A stretch of DNA of 64,000 nt from Torreya grandis (GCA_037957365.1 JARHVA010000001.1:16087001-16151000); one strand, 5' to 3'. Counted from the first letter of the stretch, positions 13,095 through 26,401 are shown. Notes: generated by a model from the letters alone, not told the origin. Numbers and translations: made by a program.

Positions 13095-13515
13095 AGTATC
13101 AAATTGAGCTCCTATGGCAGCTAGTCTATTAAAATGATTATTTTGCTCCCTTAGGACTGATTGTATGTTGAATACGTTGAAGTCTTCAAGAAAATCCCAT
13201 ACCTTATGATTATATGAATTAATCAAAGGGTTCATGGTAGTAACCACATTCCTAACCTAATGCACAACCAATTCACTATCTACATATACTTGCAAGTTCT
13301 TGATTCTTTTCATCATTGCCCATTGAAGGCCATGAATTAAACCTTCATACTCAAATACATTACAAGTACAAATAAAATGGAATATGTATGAAACATACTA
13401 TTACTATTTAGATGGATAGACTAGAATAACACCAACTCTTACACCAATTTTACTTATTAAACCATCAAAAAACATTTTCCACATCTCATCTTCTTCACCC
13501 TCTTCTTTGGCAAGT
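13095..13515 (-). pseudogene. Extra RNase H-like domain placed between protease and RT, outer element
   Basis: Read on the minus strand: MWKMFFDGLISKIGVRVGVI with DG in the position of the first catalytic Asp, VYPSK, FEYEGLIHGLQWAM (the conserved EYE helix; the catalytic Glu is E), VYVDSELVVH (second catalytic Asp in DSEL), then LREQNNHFNRLAAIGAQFD (usual motif: REQN..AD.LA; the Asp is replaced by Asn). One stop follows VVH where relatives have Gln. The order of motifs fits a complete RNase H fold of the type often called aRNH in Tat elements. It lies upstream, not downstream, of the RT at 12716. A second, ordinary RNase H follows the RT. Confidence 0.78.
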
Positions 13516-13819
13516 AGAGGTGTTGGTATTCCTTTTTCATGTATATAATATACTCCTAGATCAGTTTCCTCCATGAGAGCATAAAGATCATGATCATAAG
13601 TGTTAGTACCATATTCATCAAGAAATAAATTTTCAATTCCTTAAAGATTAGAGGAAGTGTCATCATCTATGATACAATCATTTTCTTCATGAATAACACA
13701 ATTAAAATTAGAACTTGTCTCAATGTAAGGTTCTATATGAAACCTTGCAGGAGGTTGTATCCTAATTGTCACCTTGGTCCCATACCTTGTTATAAAGGCC
13801 AATAAAGACTAATCAGCTA

Positions 13820-14150
13820 AGAGATAACCACCAATATTGGTAGTGAAGTCCTTTGAAAGATAGATTACAAAGTGAGCTAGAAGGTTGACAATAACTATGT
13901 CTTGAAACATAGGAAACCTAAGACAATCATGCAAGAAAACCTTAAAGTTTTTTATCATTCCTATCATCTTGGTAGGTGTAAAATATATTTGGAGAACTCA
14001 TTTAATATGAGGCTCATACTTTAGACCCAATTTATCAACTACCACCTTGGTCATGATTGAAGTTGAAGCTCCACTATCAACTATGCAGTTATAAACCAAC
14101 TTGTCACCCACTATGAGAGTGAGGTAGAATGGAGGAGGATTATCAGCTCT
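13820..14150 (-). pseudogene. Aspartic protease of outer Ty3 element
   Basis: The catalytic motif DSGAST is intact (GAT AGT GGA GCT on the minus strand, about 14064-14078), preceded by LVYNCIV and followed by IMTKVVVDKLGLKYEPH. Downstream, VIVNLLAHFVIYLSKDFTTN and ADYSL...FITRYGTKVT continue the domain into the linker. This polyprotein-processing enzyme lies between Gag and the extra RNase H-like domain. Stops occur around it, so it is not part of one open frame. Confidence 0.75.
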
Positions 14151-14399
14151 GGTAGATGGTTTAACAATGGTATTATGGAAACTTTCAAGGATAACATGAA
14201 TTTAAATTTGATTTTAAGGAGGGACACTAGTAAGTATAATAGATAACTATTTTTGTATGAGCTCTTTCTAGCCAGGCATATGTAGAACATCCCAAAAGGA
14301 AATGGATGTTTTAGTACTCTTAAATGAATCTAAAATGTTTAAATAATCCATATATAATTTTTATTATATTATTGGAGGTAATGAAGTGCTTGGATCTTG

Positions 14400-15913
14400 A
14401 TGAGTTTAAGTGCCTTAAATAGTCCTCCCAAAGTTCTGATTTGGAAGATGTAAAAAGTTATTTGAAGTTGGTGCACCTATAGCTATAACTTGATGCTTCA
14501 TATAAGGATTGAATAAACCTATATGCACCTTACTATAAATTAATAAAACCTTTATTTTGGATCTATTTTTATCTACAACTGAGGTTCCTTAATTAATTAT
14601 AAAAGTGTCATTTACTAGGAAGTTAGTGAAGATCTCTTTCTGAGGCTGTCCACCTTTACTTGTCTACATCATAACCCCATCCTCAGTAGATAGGAGAGGA
14701 GTAAATTATATTTGAGAAATAAGACCTTGCTCTCCACTTTTTTTAGCATCTATAAATTGGCCTTACTCCCAATTTTTACCTTACACCAAATTAGTATGAA
14801 TAGGTACCATATTTCTTACATTAGTGGTAGAGTTAATATTGTATGCATTAGTAGGCCTGTTGGGATTAGGATACCAATAGCCTCTTCCTCTTCCATATTT
14901 TTGACCATATTATTTATAATAGGGTTAATAATTATGATAGGCACCTTGTTACATATCTTGCCTATTTTGAGCCTCTAAGGCTATGAAATTTGCTTTCCAA
15001 TCAACATTTTTTTCTACCTGCCTAGGAGCAACTTAGTTTTGGTATTGGCATTAGGAACTTGGGCTACATCTGGAGTATTAGTAGAATTATGAGATAATGG
15101 AGGCATATACACTTTAAGTGTCAACCTTACAACTTGGATGAGATTATTTTAAACTTTGATAGTAAGCTCATATGCTTCAAGGAGGGTAGAACCACCCATG
15201 GATTGAATCATGACAATAATTTTAGTGTCAATAGATCTAAAATAGGTTAGAAACAAAAATATAGGAGGTGGCCTCATAGGAGGAGGTAGTCTATTACAAT
15301 TCTTTTAAAACCTCTCATTAAAATCATGCATTGTTTCTTTAGATCATCTTTTGATCATGTTAAGCTAGTTTATGAGATGAGAGAGGCATGGTCACTCTCA
15401 TTTCTAAATATTGAGGTAAAAAACACTCCAAATTCATCCCATGTCATGATGCAACCACCTTTTAGAGTCCCATACTAATATAGAGCCTTCCCTCTAAAGG
15501 ACATGGCAAGGATTCTAATGGTAATGTTCTCTTAAGTGATATTATGGAAGCTACAAAATTTGGAGACATCTCTAATGTGCTCACTAGGTGTAACATGACT
15601 CTCACCATTGAATATGGGTAAAATTTTTTATGGCATTGGAAGGAATGGTATCATATGCTTGAAGGTGAATTAGATTTTATGTATTGAAGGTAAGAAAAGA
15701 ATGAGGTCTAACCATTTCTTCTTCAAATTCTTTAAAATCTTCAATTTCTTCAACTTCCTCAGTCTCTTCAACTTCCTCTCCTCTAGATAAATCTACTAGT
15801 TATCCAAAGGGTAGATTAGGATGAGGATATTCAACTACAAGGGTACGTTAAGGATAATTGGTTAGGTTAATGTGATTAAGAACTCCTCTAGATGATGACC
15901 TAGTGGAAACCAT
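14400..15913 (-). pseudogene. Gag of outer Ty3 element
   Basis: A likely start ATG (minus strand, 15911-15913) begins MVSTRSSSRGVLNH. An acidic stretch (EEVEETEEVEEIEDFKEFEE, about 15725-15785) follows. About 15390-15600 reads like the capsid domain of plant Ty3 Gag (FCSFHNIT, ITIRILAMSFRGKALY, MTWDEFGVFF). Many stops and frameshifts follow. No intact CCHC knuckle is seen; a GRGRGYWYPNPN-like stretch lies near 14870-14890. Confidence 0.7.
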
Positions 15914-15970
15914 GAATTATGAGAGTAAGTTTATAATAAAATAATGGAATTGAACTAGATTTTACCTTGA

Positions 15971-15983
15971 TAGAGTCATCAAA
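15971..15983 (-). other. Candidate primer binding site of outer Ty3 element
   Basis: On the minus strand TTTGATGACTCTA directly follows the LTR end (...TTAACA). It resembles the TGGCGACTCTGnTGGGGA-type site I associate with Tat/Ogre elements and the site at 30622-30639 in the nested element. The match is partial. Confidence 0.45.
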
Positions 15984-18161
15984 TGTTAAGTAACACACCA
16001 ATTTTTATCTAGTGTTTTCAAGACCATTATTAAACTTGACAAGTTATCTTAGAGACAATAATCATACTAGGTGTGATAGAACTATTATCACCAAATATTT
16101 CACCCTATAAGGGGGTGTTCAAGCCTATTCTAGATTTAGGCGACATGGGAACACTTTTAGGTATGTGGGTGTACCTATAGTGGAAGTGAGCCTCTAGATT
16201 TAAGGGCTAGCTCCCTGAATGTATTGTGCAATGCTTATCACTTAAACTAATGCTTACTTATATGGAAATGAGTTTAAAATTACATTAATAGAATATTATT
16301 ATAAAAATGTGATGCATCAAAATGTATTTCACATGACCATCATATTTATACCATGATCAAACAAGGCATACAAACTAGTCTCTAAGTCTAAATGGGTTCT
16401 AACATGAGTATTTAAATATAGAGGTGAGATGTGGGTAGTAACACAAGGCAAATAAAATAAAGGAAAAATTACACACTCTAAAGATAATCATGCACTTGAA
16501 ATAGCTTAACACACTAGTATACACTCTATATGACTTTTAGACTAGCAAATCTTGCTCAAATATGAAAGGATTATGGAAGGAAGGATAGAAAATTATCACT
16601 TCTCATCACCGTAGATCACTTGTAGACTTATAAAATTATTAAAAAACTCAAAAATTGATTTGAATTAATGTTTAAAGGTAAAATATAACATTAGTCTGGT
16701 AGGGCTTCACCATACATGGTGTGGTATTTTTTTACAAAGACAAAATGGCAACTACTTATAGAACTTCAGAGAGAGGAGAAAAGAAATAAGTTAAAGAGTC
16801 ATTGAAACACATATCTAGGCATGATAACTAGTTACATTGTAGGTGAAACTGAGTGTGGAATAGGCCATGAATACCTCTTAAGATAAATGTTCATATAAAT
16901 CCTAATAAACTCTCTAAAATAGTGTAGATATTCTTCAACTAGCCTTCATGAAACTATCTTCATCATGGAACATCTCTCAAGTACATAAAATTGAATTAGG
17001 AGAGTTGACACATATGTTGTGGTAGTCATAGACATTTTCCTAGATAATAACTATCTTATATAAACCTATGTTTACCAACCACATTCATTCATTACTTTCT
17101 TGGACTTCATTCTTCACATTTGGCAGTCATTGCTCATCCCAAGTCTTTAACCAAGATTTTATGGTAGTGTATGAGTCTACAGAGCTTACCTTGCTATAGA
17201 ATCCTCAATCCTACATAGTTTCCCATGTGGAATTATGTTAAAAAATTTCTTATTTCATTATAAACCATGTCTATAATACTTATTTGCTCTGATCAAAAAT
17301 GGCTTTTTGGTTTGATATTTGTCTATCAAAAATTGACATAGACCAATCACATTACTCCAAACTACCTTTGTTCTTATTGGCCTCATAGATCCTTACTTTC
17401 AAATCTTAACTCTTTTGAACTCCTATTCACCTTAAGGTCAAGAAGTACAAAGAAATGTTGGCCTTCAATTTTTTTCCATGAAGATACTTTGACATGTTGA
17501 CTTTCGATTGCACTATTGGATCAAGATGTATGAGTGAATGCTAGCTATAGATCACATTGGGCCCACTTTCCTATCATTTCATTAACACAATTATATCATT
17601 GGTATAATTTAATGTTGATCATTGATCTATATTAGACTCACCTTCTTATCAGTTGAGCTCACATCATTGGATCTCTGCTCAATGAACCTGCACCATTAGA
17701 TCTTGTCTAACCTGTATCTTTTTAAGGGATTTTAACCTAGGAGCCTTTTGACCTATTTAACCCAAGTAGAAACCATTAGATATGTGTGTTACAATTCAAT
17801 ATCATGAATATCATTATATTTTGATCAACTTTAAACCTTTAATGACTTTTTGAACTAAAACAATTACATTATGGGCCCCAAACTTGACACTCACATGCCC
17901 ATCATTTAATGTCTATGCAAATGTATTTGGATTTTACATGACCATCAAATTTTAACCCCTAATGATTATTTTCATGACTTATATTTGACATCCATGTGCC
18001 CATCAATGAATTTTGTGAGATATTCAATGACATCTGTGTGACCATCACTTTTTAAACCCCAAAGGTTTTTTACTTGAGCTTTATTTTGATGTTTGTGTGA
18101 ATATCATACTTTGCTAGATCAACTTTCCTAAAAGAATTAGGTATTTAGGACTTTTTAATCA
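15984..18161 (-). repeat. 5' LTR of outer Ty3 element, first part
   Basis: Bases 16086-18161 match 5851 to about 8010 of the other LTR. The first 102 bases (15984-16085) have no counterpart there. The LTR breaks off at 18161 (...GACTTTTTAATCA), exactly where the nested element begins, and resumes at 36846 with TTGGGCCATTT, matching GGGCCATTT at 8004-8012. Confidence 0.8.
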
Positions 18162-21100
18162 TGTTGGATAGATATTTTATATGTTATAAAAATATACTTA
18201 GGTAGTCATGGGATTAAATCCCCTTCATTTAATGGTGAAGCTCTTGTATGCTTATGTTTATCTACTCTGACTATTCACACTTTCATTTTTTTATAACTTA
18301 TATAGATTGTGCACAAGATATACACAAGTTATCTTATTTTTGGGTATTACTTTAATCACAAAGTTCATGAACCATAATAGAATGATTTTTTAGAAAGTAA
18401 GCAGTTGATTCAAATATTATGCAAAGAAGTTCTAAGAAAGTGGAGAATAAAAAAAAGTAGAATTTGTGAAAAAAAAAACCTATACTTCACAAGAAGTAGT
18501 TTTTATAGAGCTTATTGTATCGATACAAATAGATAAACATAAAAGATATGATAATTATTTTAGTAAATGATTATAAAAAATATTAATTCATAATTAAAAT
18601 AAACAATAACACAAAGTTTACCATTTTAATCATCATAGAATGCACTGAAAGATCTCTTTAGATGTAAAGTTCCTCAGAAACCAACTTTCTTCTTATTCAC
18701 TTTAAACAAAGTTCATACAAAAACATATAGAAATATAAATGCAAAGTTTTAGATTGCTTAGTCTTTTTTGTATAACAGTTATAATTTCTTTTCCAAATTA
18801 CCTTCCCATTTTATGTAGGTCTTCTCCCATATTTATACCACTTTCAAATATCAAATACAATTAGGAAATAACTCCTTGAATTCCCCATGTGTTGTATTAA
18901 ATTCTAAAAACTATTGGGAGACATCTTCCTTGGATTTATCATGTGTGGCATGTAATCACTGATGATATTTAGCTCTTCAAATTTTATTTTTTGGTTCAAA
19001 TACAACTTATTTTCATATTTCTCTCAGCTCACTTAAGTAATTTGTCTTTATGAAATGACTTACAAGTAATGACATCTAGCCAAATTACTTGAGTCTTTCA
19101 TTTTATAAATCAACTTAATTTTATAAGTAATTTATAGTGACATTACTTATAAAGTAACTACTTAAAACAAAATCACTTCAAATAAATTTCTCAAGTCATT
19201 TGAATAAAATAGAAGTTGAGAAGAGAATTAATAGTAATCACTCTAATTCTTGAAATTATGTTCTACACTTTTCCTTGTAGTTAATGTGTTATGACAATAT
19301 AAATTGAATGGTTTTATCATATATCTTGGCAATTGATTGCCTTTCTATTTCAAATATTAGTAGCTCATTTTTAGCTTCTTACAATAAACTTTCACCTTCT
19401 CAAGATTGGGTTACAACGTTTTGATTTGTTGATACTTTTCATTAACTCCTTTATTGATTTCATTATGAATGGAGTCATGGCCTTTTTAATTACTTGCTTA
19501 AATTCTTGATGTAATTGTTCATGTGTCATTGGTAGTTATTCTAACAAAAAATTCATGAGATAGAAGATAGAATCCTTTAGACTTAATTTCATGTTATGAG
19601 CATCTTCTTCTAGAGTCTTCATTTCTTCAAGTATTGCTTCAAAAATATGCATGCAAAAAGATATGATGCATTCTTCTTGTTTTGATTTTATCACTGATCC
19701 CTTTGAAATAATCTTTTCTTCAATCAAAATATTTTCACTTACAGCATTTATTTATCAAAGACTATCTTGTTATAATTCAAATATTCCACTTTAATTTTCA
19801 ATTTCCATCGTCATTATTTTTAGTTATGCCAATTTATTTTCAATATCAGCTAAATTGCTTAGAACCTCAGGAAACTATTTATATGTAGTTTGTATCATTT
19901 TCTCTATCCATTCATCAATTTATTTGGCCTTATCACTAGTTTCTTCTACCAAATTTATTATTTGATGATCAATTATATCTCCTAAAAGTAATTACTATTG
20001 GAGAGTAGATCTTGCCACTTTGGTAACTATTTCACATAGCTTAGAAATTTGTTCCTTTAGTTTGACTTTATCAACCTTTTATTCATCAAAATTTTAAAAA
20101 AGGGTATTGATAAGAGTCTATGTGTCTTGATTCAAGCCCTCTGTAGTGACTTCCTCTAGGGATACATTTTTAATTGCCAAGTATTATTCAGTGATTTAAC
20201 TCTTATACTTACCCTATGGAGGAACTGATATTTTTGCAATTTTTTGACTTGAAGGCTCAATTATCAGTTTTGAAGTCACTCTGGCATTCTTGGGATTTTT
20301 AGTCTTATGATCAAGAATTTTCATAAATTACAATTCTATCTCTTCTAAATTTATTTATTCTTTTGATTCAAGAGTTATTTGTAGTGCCAACCATGAGGGA
20401 AAATATATACTAGTGGAAGTAGCTGAATGTATCACCATTTATTATTGATTATCTCCCACCTCTATCTCTTGAGTAGAAACTTCTTTTGTATCCAAAATAT
20501 CCTCTATATGAACAAAATTAGAATATATTTTTTCATCTTTATCTTTCTCCACCTACTTGTCAAAGTTTCCTATTCTTTTAATTCTCCAATGGTTTTATTC
20601 TCAGGTTCAACTTTATCTTTTGTTGTGATATCTCCTGAGATGTGATCACCTGTCTAATAGTTATCTACTCTAGATAGTTTTGGGTAGGAATAGGAGGAAT
20701 GGTGGATTGGCCATCAAAAGGAGGTGGAGGTGGAGCAATAAGTGAATAATATGGGGGAGAAGTATGAACATTAGTCTCTTTCTGAATAAATTTCTTTGGA
20801 GGTTTGATGCTAGGAGACTTTAGAGGTGGCATGAGTGTGGATGGATCTACATATTTCACTATTGGATGTATGTTCTCCATTAGTAATGAAGATGAAGATG
20901 TGGTATAAATAGGAGTGATAGGAGTAGTGTTTATGAAATAAACCAAAGGAGATGCAAAGGTAAATGACTAAATTGGCACCTTTTTTAACCAACTAATATG
21001 GTTCATTAGTATTCTTTTTGAATTTCAACTTCTTCTTTGGTCCTTAACTACCTTCTCTTTACATCATTTTCCTTTTATGACTTACTTAGCCAATTTATAT

Positions 21101-24100
21101 CATTATTAACTCCTTCATGCAATATTCCTTATTAAGAAGCCATGTTGAAGTCATAACAAGAACCATTGAAGTTCTATCAGTAATAGTCTTTACATGATTC
21201 TTCTTGTAATCAATTTTTGGGAGTGGAGCATTATCTCCTCCTATTGCATGATAAGAATCAAGAATTACGTGTCCATTATCTTTCATGTCTTCAAGAATTG
21301 TAGCCAAATCAAATGAGTAAATTTATTGAATAATCATCCTACTATTATATCTTCTTCTTACTTCAAATTCATCTTTGCAATCAAGTCAGAAGTCTTTTAG
21401 GGCAGGGGTATGCATATATTCAAGAGAAAATGTGATTTGTGCTATGCCTCTATAATTAAAATATTTTTTAGCCTCAAAATGTGATTTATTATAGTTATTA
21501 TACATCTCTATTTGTATATTTTTGGCCTTATGAATGATTGCATAATGATATTGGATAATAACAATAGGAAAACCAACTGAAGAACAATGTACTTTTAACT
21601 GAAGATCATGTAATTCTACTAGCTATCTACATAATTATATTATAATCTATTTATCATTAAGGTACCTTCACAATTTTACTAGTGCCCCTATGAAACCACC
21701 AACTTTAATGTATGTGAAATTTAATATTTGAATAAAAATACATCTAAAATGGAAAACTACCTCCCAAGATGCATTAGATACTCTCTTAACCTTCAAAGAA
21801 ACATTTAATTTATAAATGAATTCATAGAAGAATGCATCATTTACCCTTTTATAGTGCTTAAAGTATTCATAAAAAGTCAATTAAGGGTAGTATTCATAGA
21901 TGGGATATATTGCCATCAACTCTTTTTTAGTCAACCTATAAAATATTCCATTAGATGCTGTAACATATACTAAATAAGAAGTCATTTTAAAATCAAGAGT
22001 TTGTAATACATTACTAAATTAATGATCAATGTTTTCACTTATCATTATTGACCATTCAATCTTAGCATAACTATTATTGACATCAATAGATCTTATGTAG
22101 GCATACATCCACATGGAAAAGTTTTTGGCATTTTTATCTCCATTGATTCTACATAATAATTGCATGATGTCATCAACTTCTTGGACTAAGTCAGACCTCA
22201 CTATTTTTTTTAGAAACCTTGAGGGATATTTTCATTTCTTTAGATAATTAGTATTCATTATCTTGATACAATCTATTGTTTTACTCTTTTAGAGATCTTT
22301 AGATTTTTCCATTGATAAGTCTAGCACTTTACGTCTTATTGGGATCTTCAAAGAATAGTCAAAATATTGAACATCTAATATGATCACCACATTTTCTACA
22401 TTATCTTTTATTATTTTAATGAGTGAATCATAATACTTTGCACATTTTAGAGTAAATTTAGGTAGTTGTACAGAGCTTGAGAAAGTTGTAGCTTGCAAAA
22501 TTCCATTGTTTGTCATTGCTAGCATGAATGGTGTTTTGATTGTGGTTTTATATATTTCTAGTAAGTTATGGAAACATGTCCCATATCAATTTCATTAATT
22601 TTTGAAACTTTGGATGTAATACAAGACTCAATGGGATATCCCTAGTATTCATAGTTCATCCCTGCTTCTTTTGATTTCCTAAGTTTCTTTGCTTTAGTAT
22701 TTCCTTTCCTAATGGGACTTGAAACTTCTTCAAATGCAAGCTCAAGAACTTCTTTAATTAGAGTTACTCCTTCTTCTACTCCTAACATTTGTTGTGACTA
22801 ACACTAGAAAGACTTGTTAAATGCTCTTAAAAACTCAGTAATTATTCCTGTTGGTTTTAGAAAAGGTTAAACAACTGAGTTAAGTTATATCATGTAACAA
22901 TCTTAAGAAAGCTTCAAATATTATGAACTTTGAGCAGTATTAAACCTTAAAAACTCTAGGAAACTTATTCTAAGTAGCAAGGTGTTGTAATAATGAGAAT
23001 TTTTGAGTATTTCTCAAGTCTTCAAGGTTGAAGACTCTGAGTGAGTGACAGGCATTTACAACTCTAGGTTTCTTTGGGAAAGTTACTAGAATTATAAAAA
23101 TCAATGAAGAAGAAGCAATAGATAGTTGGAACTTTGGGTAAGTAATTAATAATTTAAAATCTGAGTAGGCAATGCCCTTTGGGAACTCTGTGTAACATGA
23201 GACTAGTTGTTCGGGTTCAAGATTTTGAGTAAGTAATAAGTCATGAAGAGTCTAGGTAGATAATCTAGGTCAATTGCTAGGTATTTTTAGAAAGATTTTA
23301 TTTTTTGGGATTTTGTTTGAGATTTTCATATGTAAAATATTTTTGAATAATTTACAAGGTTTTAACAATACCATGCATGTAAAAATGACTTACAATTGTA
23401 AGCAAAATAAAAAGTAATATAAAAAAATTCAAAATGATGCATGAAATTTTACTAGAGAAAAATGAGATATAAAACTAGAATGGGATCATGAAACCAAAGG
23501 GGAAAAAAACTAAATACATTGACTGCAAATGGGTTACGAATATTTTACACAAAAATCACTCCAGAAGTTTAAATAATGTCACTCAGGATTCATAGGGGCA
23601 GTAACTACGCTAGAAAATTTGAAAGCCAGGTGGGAAATAAGGTGGATTTTTTAAATATTTATATTAAATTGTACATTAATGACAACTAAGTGACATGTGT
23701 GAGGGTATCCACCTAAGAATTTTATCGACTGTCAAGTTTCATGAATTACTTCGCTTAATTTGGTTTACGAAGTCAAGTAACTTCATAACCTTGATTTGGT
23801 CTAAGTCTATGAAGACTTCAGGATTATAAACCTTTATTAATTTTACTTATAGTGTAAGAAAGTGAATTAATGTAACTTTGAAACCATGGATTATTCTAAT
23901 TAGTGTTTTACAGGTTTATAAATCTACTTTACTCATCTTTTATGATTTTGAGAATTAAAGTCATTTCACAATTCTAATTTAATTTGGATGGTGTAACTCA
24001 GGTTTGTGATGATAACTTACTTCACCTTTATCATTTTGAATACGTAAAGTAACCTACAAAACTTGAGTTGACCTAGAAATGATCCCAAACTCTTATTTTT

Positions 24101-24345
24101 TTGAATTTCTTGGAAAGATGGACAAATGGGTTTTGTGGTATGACCTAGGCAAACATTTTCTAACCTTTTAGAGCAATTTGAAGCAATTTTGGTACTGAAA
24201 GTGATTATAGTGAAAACTAATAAGTTTTAAGTCTTATTTAGGGGACTTGATTTTGACAATGATAACTAACTCTCATAAGACAAAAGATACAAATTTCAAT
24301 AGGGGTAACCCAAAATTTCTAAGTGTGAAATTTTGGGGACACCAG
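18162..24345 (-). repeat. 3' LTR of nested Ty3 element, about 6.18 kb
   Basis: Begins TGTTGGATAG and ends GGGGACACCAG on the plus strand. It is matched along its length by 30646-36845. It contains about 1.4 kb of non-coding sequence at its sense start, a coding-like block (about 19390-22912) and about 1.2 kb of non-coding sequence at its sense end. This is far longer than the usual 0.3-3 kb plant LTR, though LTRs of about 5 kb are known in Ogre-type elements. Confidence 0.85.
19390..22912 (-). pseudogene. Unrecognised protein-coding-like region inside the 3' LTR
   Basis: I do not recognise this protein. Read on the minus strand it runs in the same direction as gag-pol, about 1,170 codons with several stops and frame changes. 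Visible parts in order: KPTGIITEFLRAFNKSF, then a basic stretch (GNTKAKKLRKSKEAGMNYEY, about 22665-22725); LPKFTLKCAKYYDSLIKIIK (about 22460-22420); MWMYAYIRSID and MISENIDH (22019-22120); HYKRVNDAFFYEFIYKLNV then VKRVSNASWEVVFHF and FTYIKVGGFIGALVKL (21668-21860); LDSYHAIGGDNAPLPKIDYK (21095-21300); a proline-rich stretch PPPPPFDGQSTIPPIPTQ (about 20690-20740); and a charged, helix-like tail (MKTLEEDAHNMKLSLKDS near 19600). The same order of blocks is found in the other LTR. It could be a captured host gene or a lineage-specific element protein. Confidence 0.6.
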
Positions 24346-24583
24346 TTGGCTCTGATTGGGGACATCTTTGTTTCTGTTATAAAGAATGAAACAAAGGTGA
24401 GATCCTAGTATCTCTAGTTTTGAGTCTTATCTATTAGGTATGGATTTATGTAAAAATCAATCATGAAAAACCTCAAAAAAAATAAATATAAAATTAAAAA
24501 CAATTGTACAAAATAAAACTAATGTTTTATTTATATACATACAGGTGTTACCCTATTACTCAATTCTTGTAAAGCTTCAAGTG
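24346..24583 (-). other. Non-coding end of nested element's internal region, with an inverse primer-site-like motif
   Basis: No polypurine tract is visible on the minus strand next to the 3' LTR. Instead the plus strand reads TTGGCTCTGATTGGGGACAT at 24346-24365, like a primer binding site facing the other way. Confidence 0.5.
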
Positions 24584-25640
24584 TTACCCATTATAAGGCA
24601 GTGACAGTTCGACTCCATCCTGGTAAGCTAGGATGAAGCTATATTTTACAATAATTTTATTTATTGTGAAAGGTCCTTTCCATAGTGAATCAAATTTGTC
24701 ATACATCCCTTTTGGTTCTTTTTGTTTATACCATAGAAGGAACAAGTCACCAATTTCAAACTTTATTTCTTGAGCCTTTTTGTCAAAAATATTCTTTATT
24801 TTCATCTAATGATCAATTAAATGGTGAACAACTTGAGTATGAACTTATTTTAGTTCAGATAAAAATATAATCCTCTTATCAAGTGAATCTTGATAAGTTA
24901 CGTCTTTAATAGCCTTAAATAGTTGTAGAGTAGGCAACTCTATGGTGATGGGTATTTTAGCATCTATTTCATACAATGAATAAAATGGTGACATACCAAT
25001 GGATTTATTTGGAGTGATTCTATCAATCCATAATGCATCAAATATATTTTTATGCCAGGTATGTTGATTATCATCCACTAGTTTGCGAATGATAGTCATC
25101 AAGTTCTTGTTACTTGATTTAGCTTGGCCATTCCCCTAAAGATAGTAATTTGAAGAGTCAATTAAATATATTCCATACAAATAACAAAATAATTTAGTTT
25201 AACTAAAGAAAATTTAGCTACATTATCTATTACTATCTTGTGAGGAACATCAAACCTTGTTATAATGTTTTCTTTGATAAAATCACATGCAACTTTAGAA
25301 GTGGCTTTCTTGATAGGAATAGCTTCTACCCACTTGATAAAGTAATAAATGGAAGTTAAGACATAATAATGGCTAACACTTAAAGAGGGATTCAACATGC
25401 CAATAAAATCTACACCCTACTAGTGGAATGGTTCATTAATTATGACTGGTTTTAAAGGCAATGTTGGTAACTTTAGATGTTTCAAAAAATGTTGACATGC
25501 TTGAAATTTAGAAACCCAATCCAAACTATCTTGGAAAAGAGTAAGCTAAAAGTACCTTACTCATAGGATTTTATGTGTTGTGACTCATGTTAAAAAGTGC
25601 TCAACATGATTTATCATGTAACTATTCTAGTAGACTCTTT
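24584..25640 (-). pseudogene. Integrase of nested Ty3 element
   Basis: Minus-strand blocks in order: CQHFLKHLKLPTLPLKPVI (about 25440-25500), the core at 25162-25398 with HYYVLTSIYYFIKWVEAIPI, NIITRFDVP and VIDN (relatives: TDN), the tail of the core at 24845-25102 (HTWHKNIFDALWIDRITPNK, SPFYSLYEIDAKIPI), and the C-terminal domain at 24584-24805 (NIFDKKAQEIKFEIGDLFLL, SLWKGPFTINKI). The usual zinc-finger block upstream is largely lost. It is broken by several stops and is the last gene before the 3' LTR. Confidence 0.88.
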
Positions 25641-25867
25641 TGTTATTCTTTATCCATACAACGAAGGAAGACACCATCAATTCCTCTTTTATATAAACCA
25701 CTGTCCCAAAGGACAAAATCCTTTGACTTCAGCTTGATGGTAAATTTTTATTTATATGTAAGATGACTTGGACATTCTCCATAAGTTAGGAATAAATTAA
25801 TATTACTATACCATTTATCAACAAGATCAACAAAAATAACCATGGGTAGATTTTCATTTGATTTAAT

Positions 25868-26340
25868 TTAAAGTAAAGATACCATCATATATGTGTCATC
25901 TGGTTTACTTTTTGTCATTAGTTGGCACAAACCTCTTCCTCTCACTATATTTTTTGGTTTGATATCAAGATTAAACTCTTGAACCTTAGCTACCAAGGTG
26001 CCTCTTAGCAATCCCAACTCTGGTTGTATTAGAATAAATTTCACTATAGTGTCAGGTACATATAATTTAGTATGTGAAGATAAGATATAGTACCTAATTT
26101 TCATGCTTTGACTAAAATAAAGGCATGTTTTTCCATCTGTGCATATTTTAGTTCATAAATTTTCAGTGGTTGGCTCATGAAAGCTATGGGAGATTTAATA
26201 TTTTCATCATTATTTTGTAGAAGTATGGTTGAGATGGTATGTTCAGAAGAATAACAATAGAGAATGAATTCCTTAGTAAAATCTAGAGAAAACAACACTA
26301 TAGCTTGAGATATGGTTGCTTTAATCTTTTTAAATGACAT
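25868..26340 (-). pseudogene. RNase H downstream of RT, nested Ty3 element
   Basis: The 26101-26340 frame reads ISQAIVLFSLDFTKEFILYC, SEHTISTILLQNNDEN, IAFMSQPLKIYELKYAQMEK, the standard Ty3 RNase H start with its conserved E.KYA..EK helix. After a stop the 25868-26104 frame continues with RYYILSSHTKLYVPDTIVK and VAKVQEFNLDIKPKNIVRGR. It is complete in extent but split by a frameshift near 26102. Confidence 0.85.
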
Positions 26341-26401
26341 CTTACCTTCAACATTCTACTTAAATTCTTGCTTCTTCATCATGTCATAAAATGTGGCAAG
26401 T

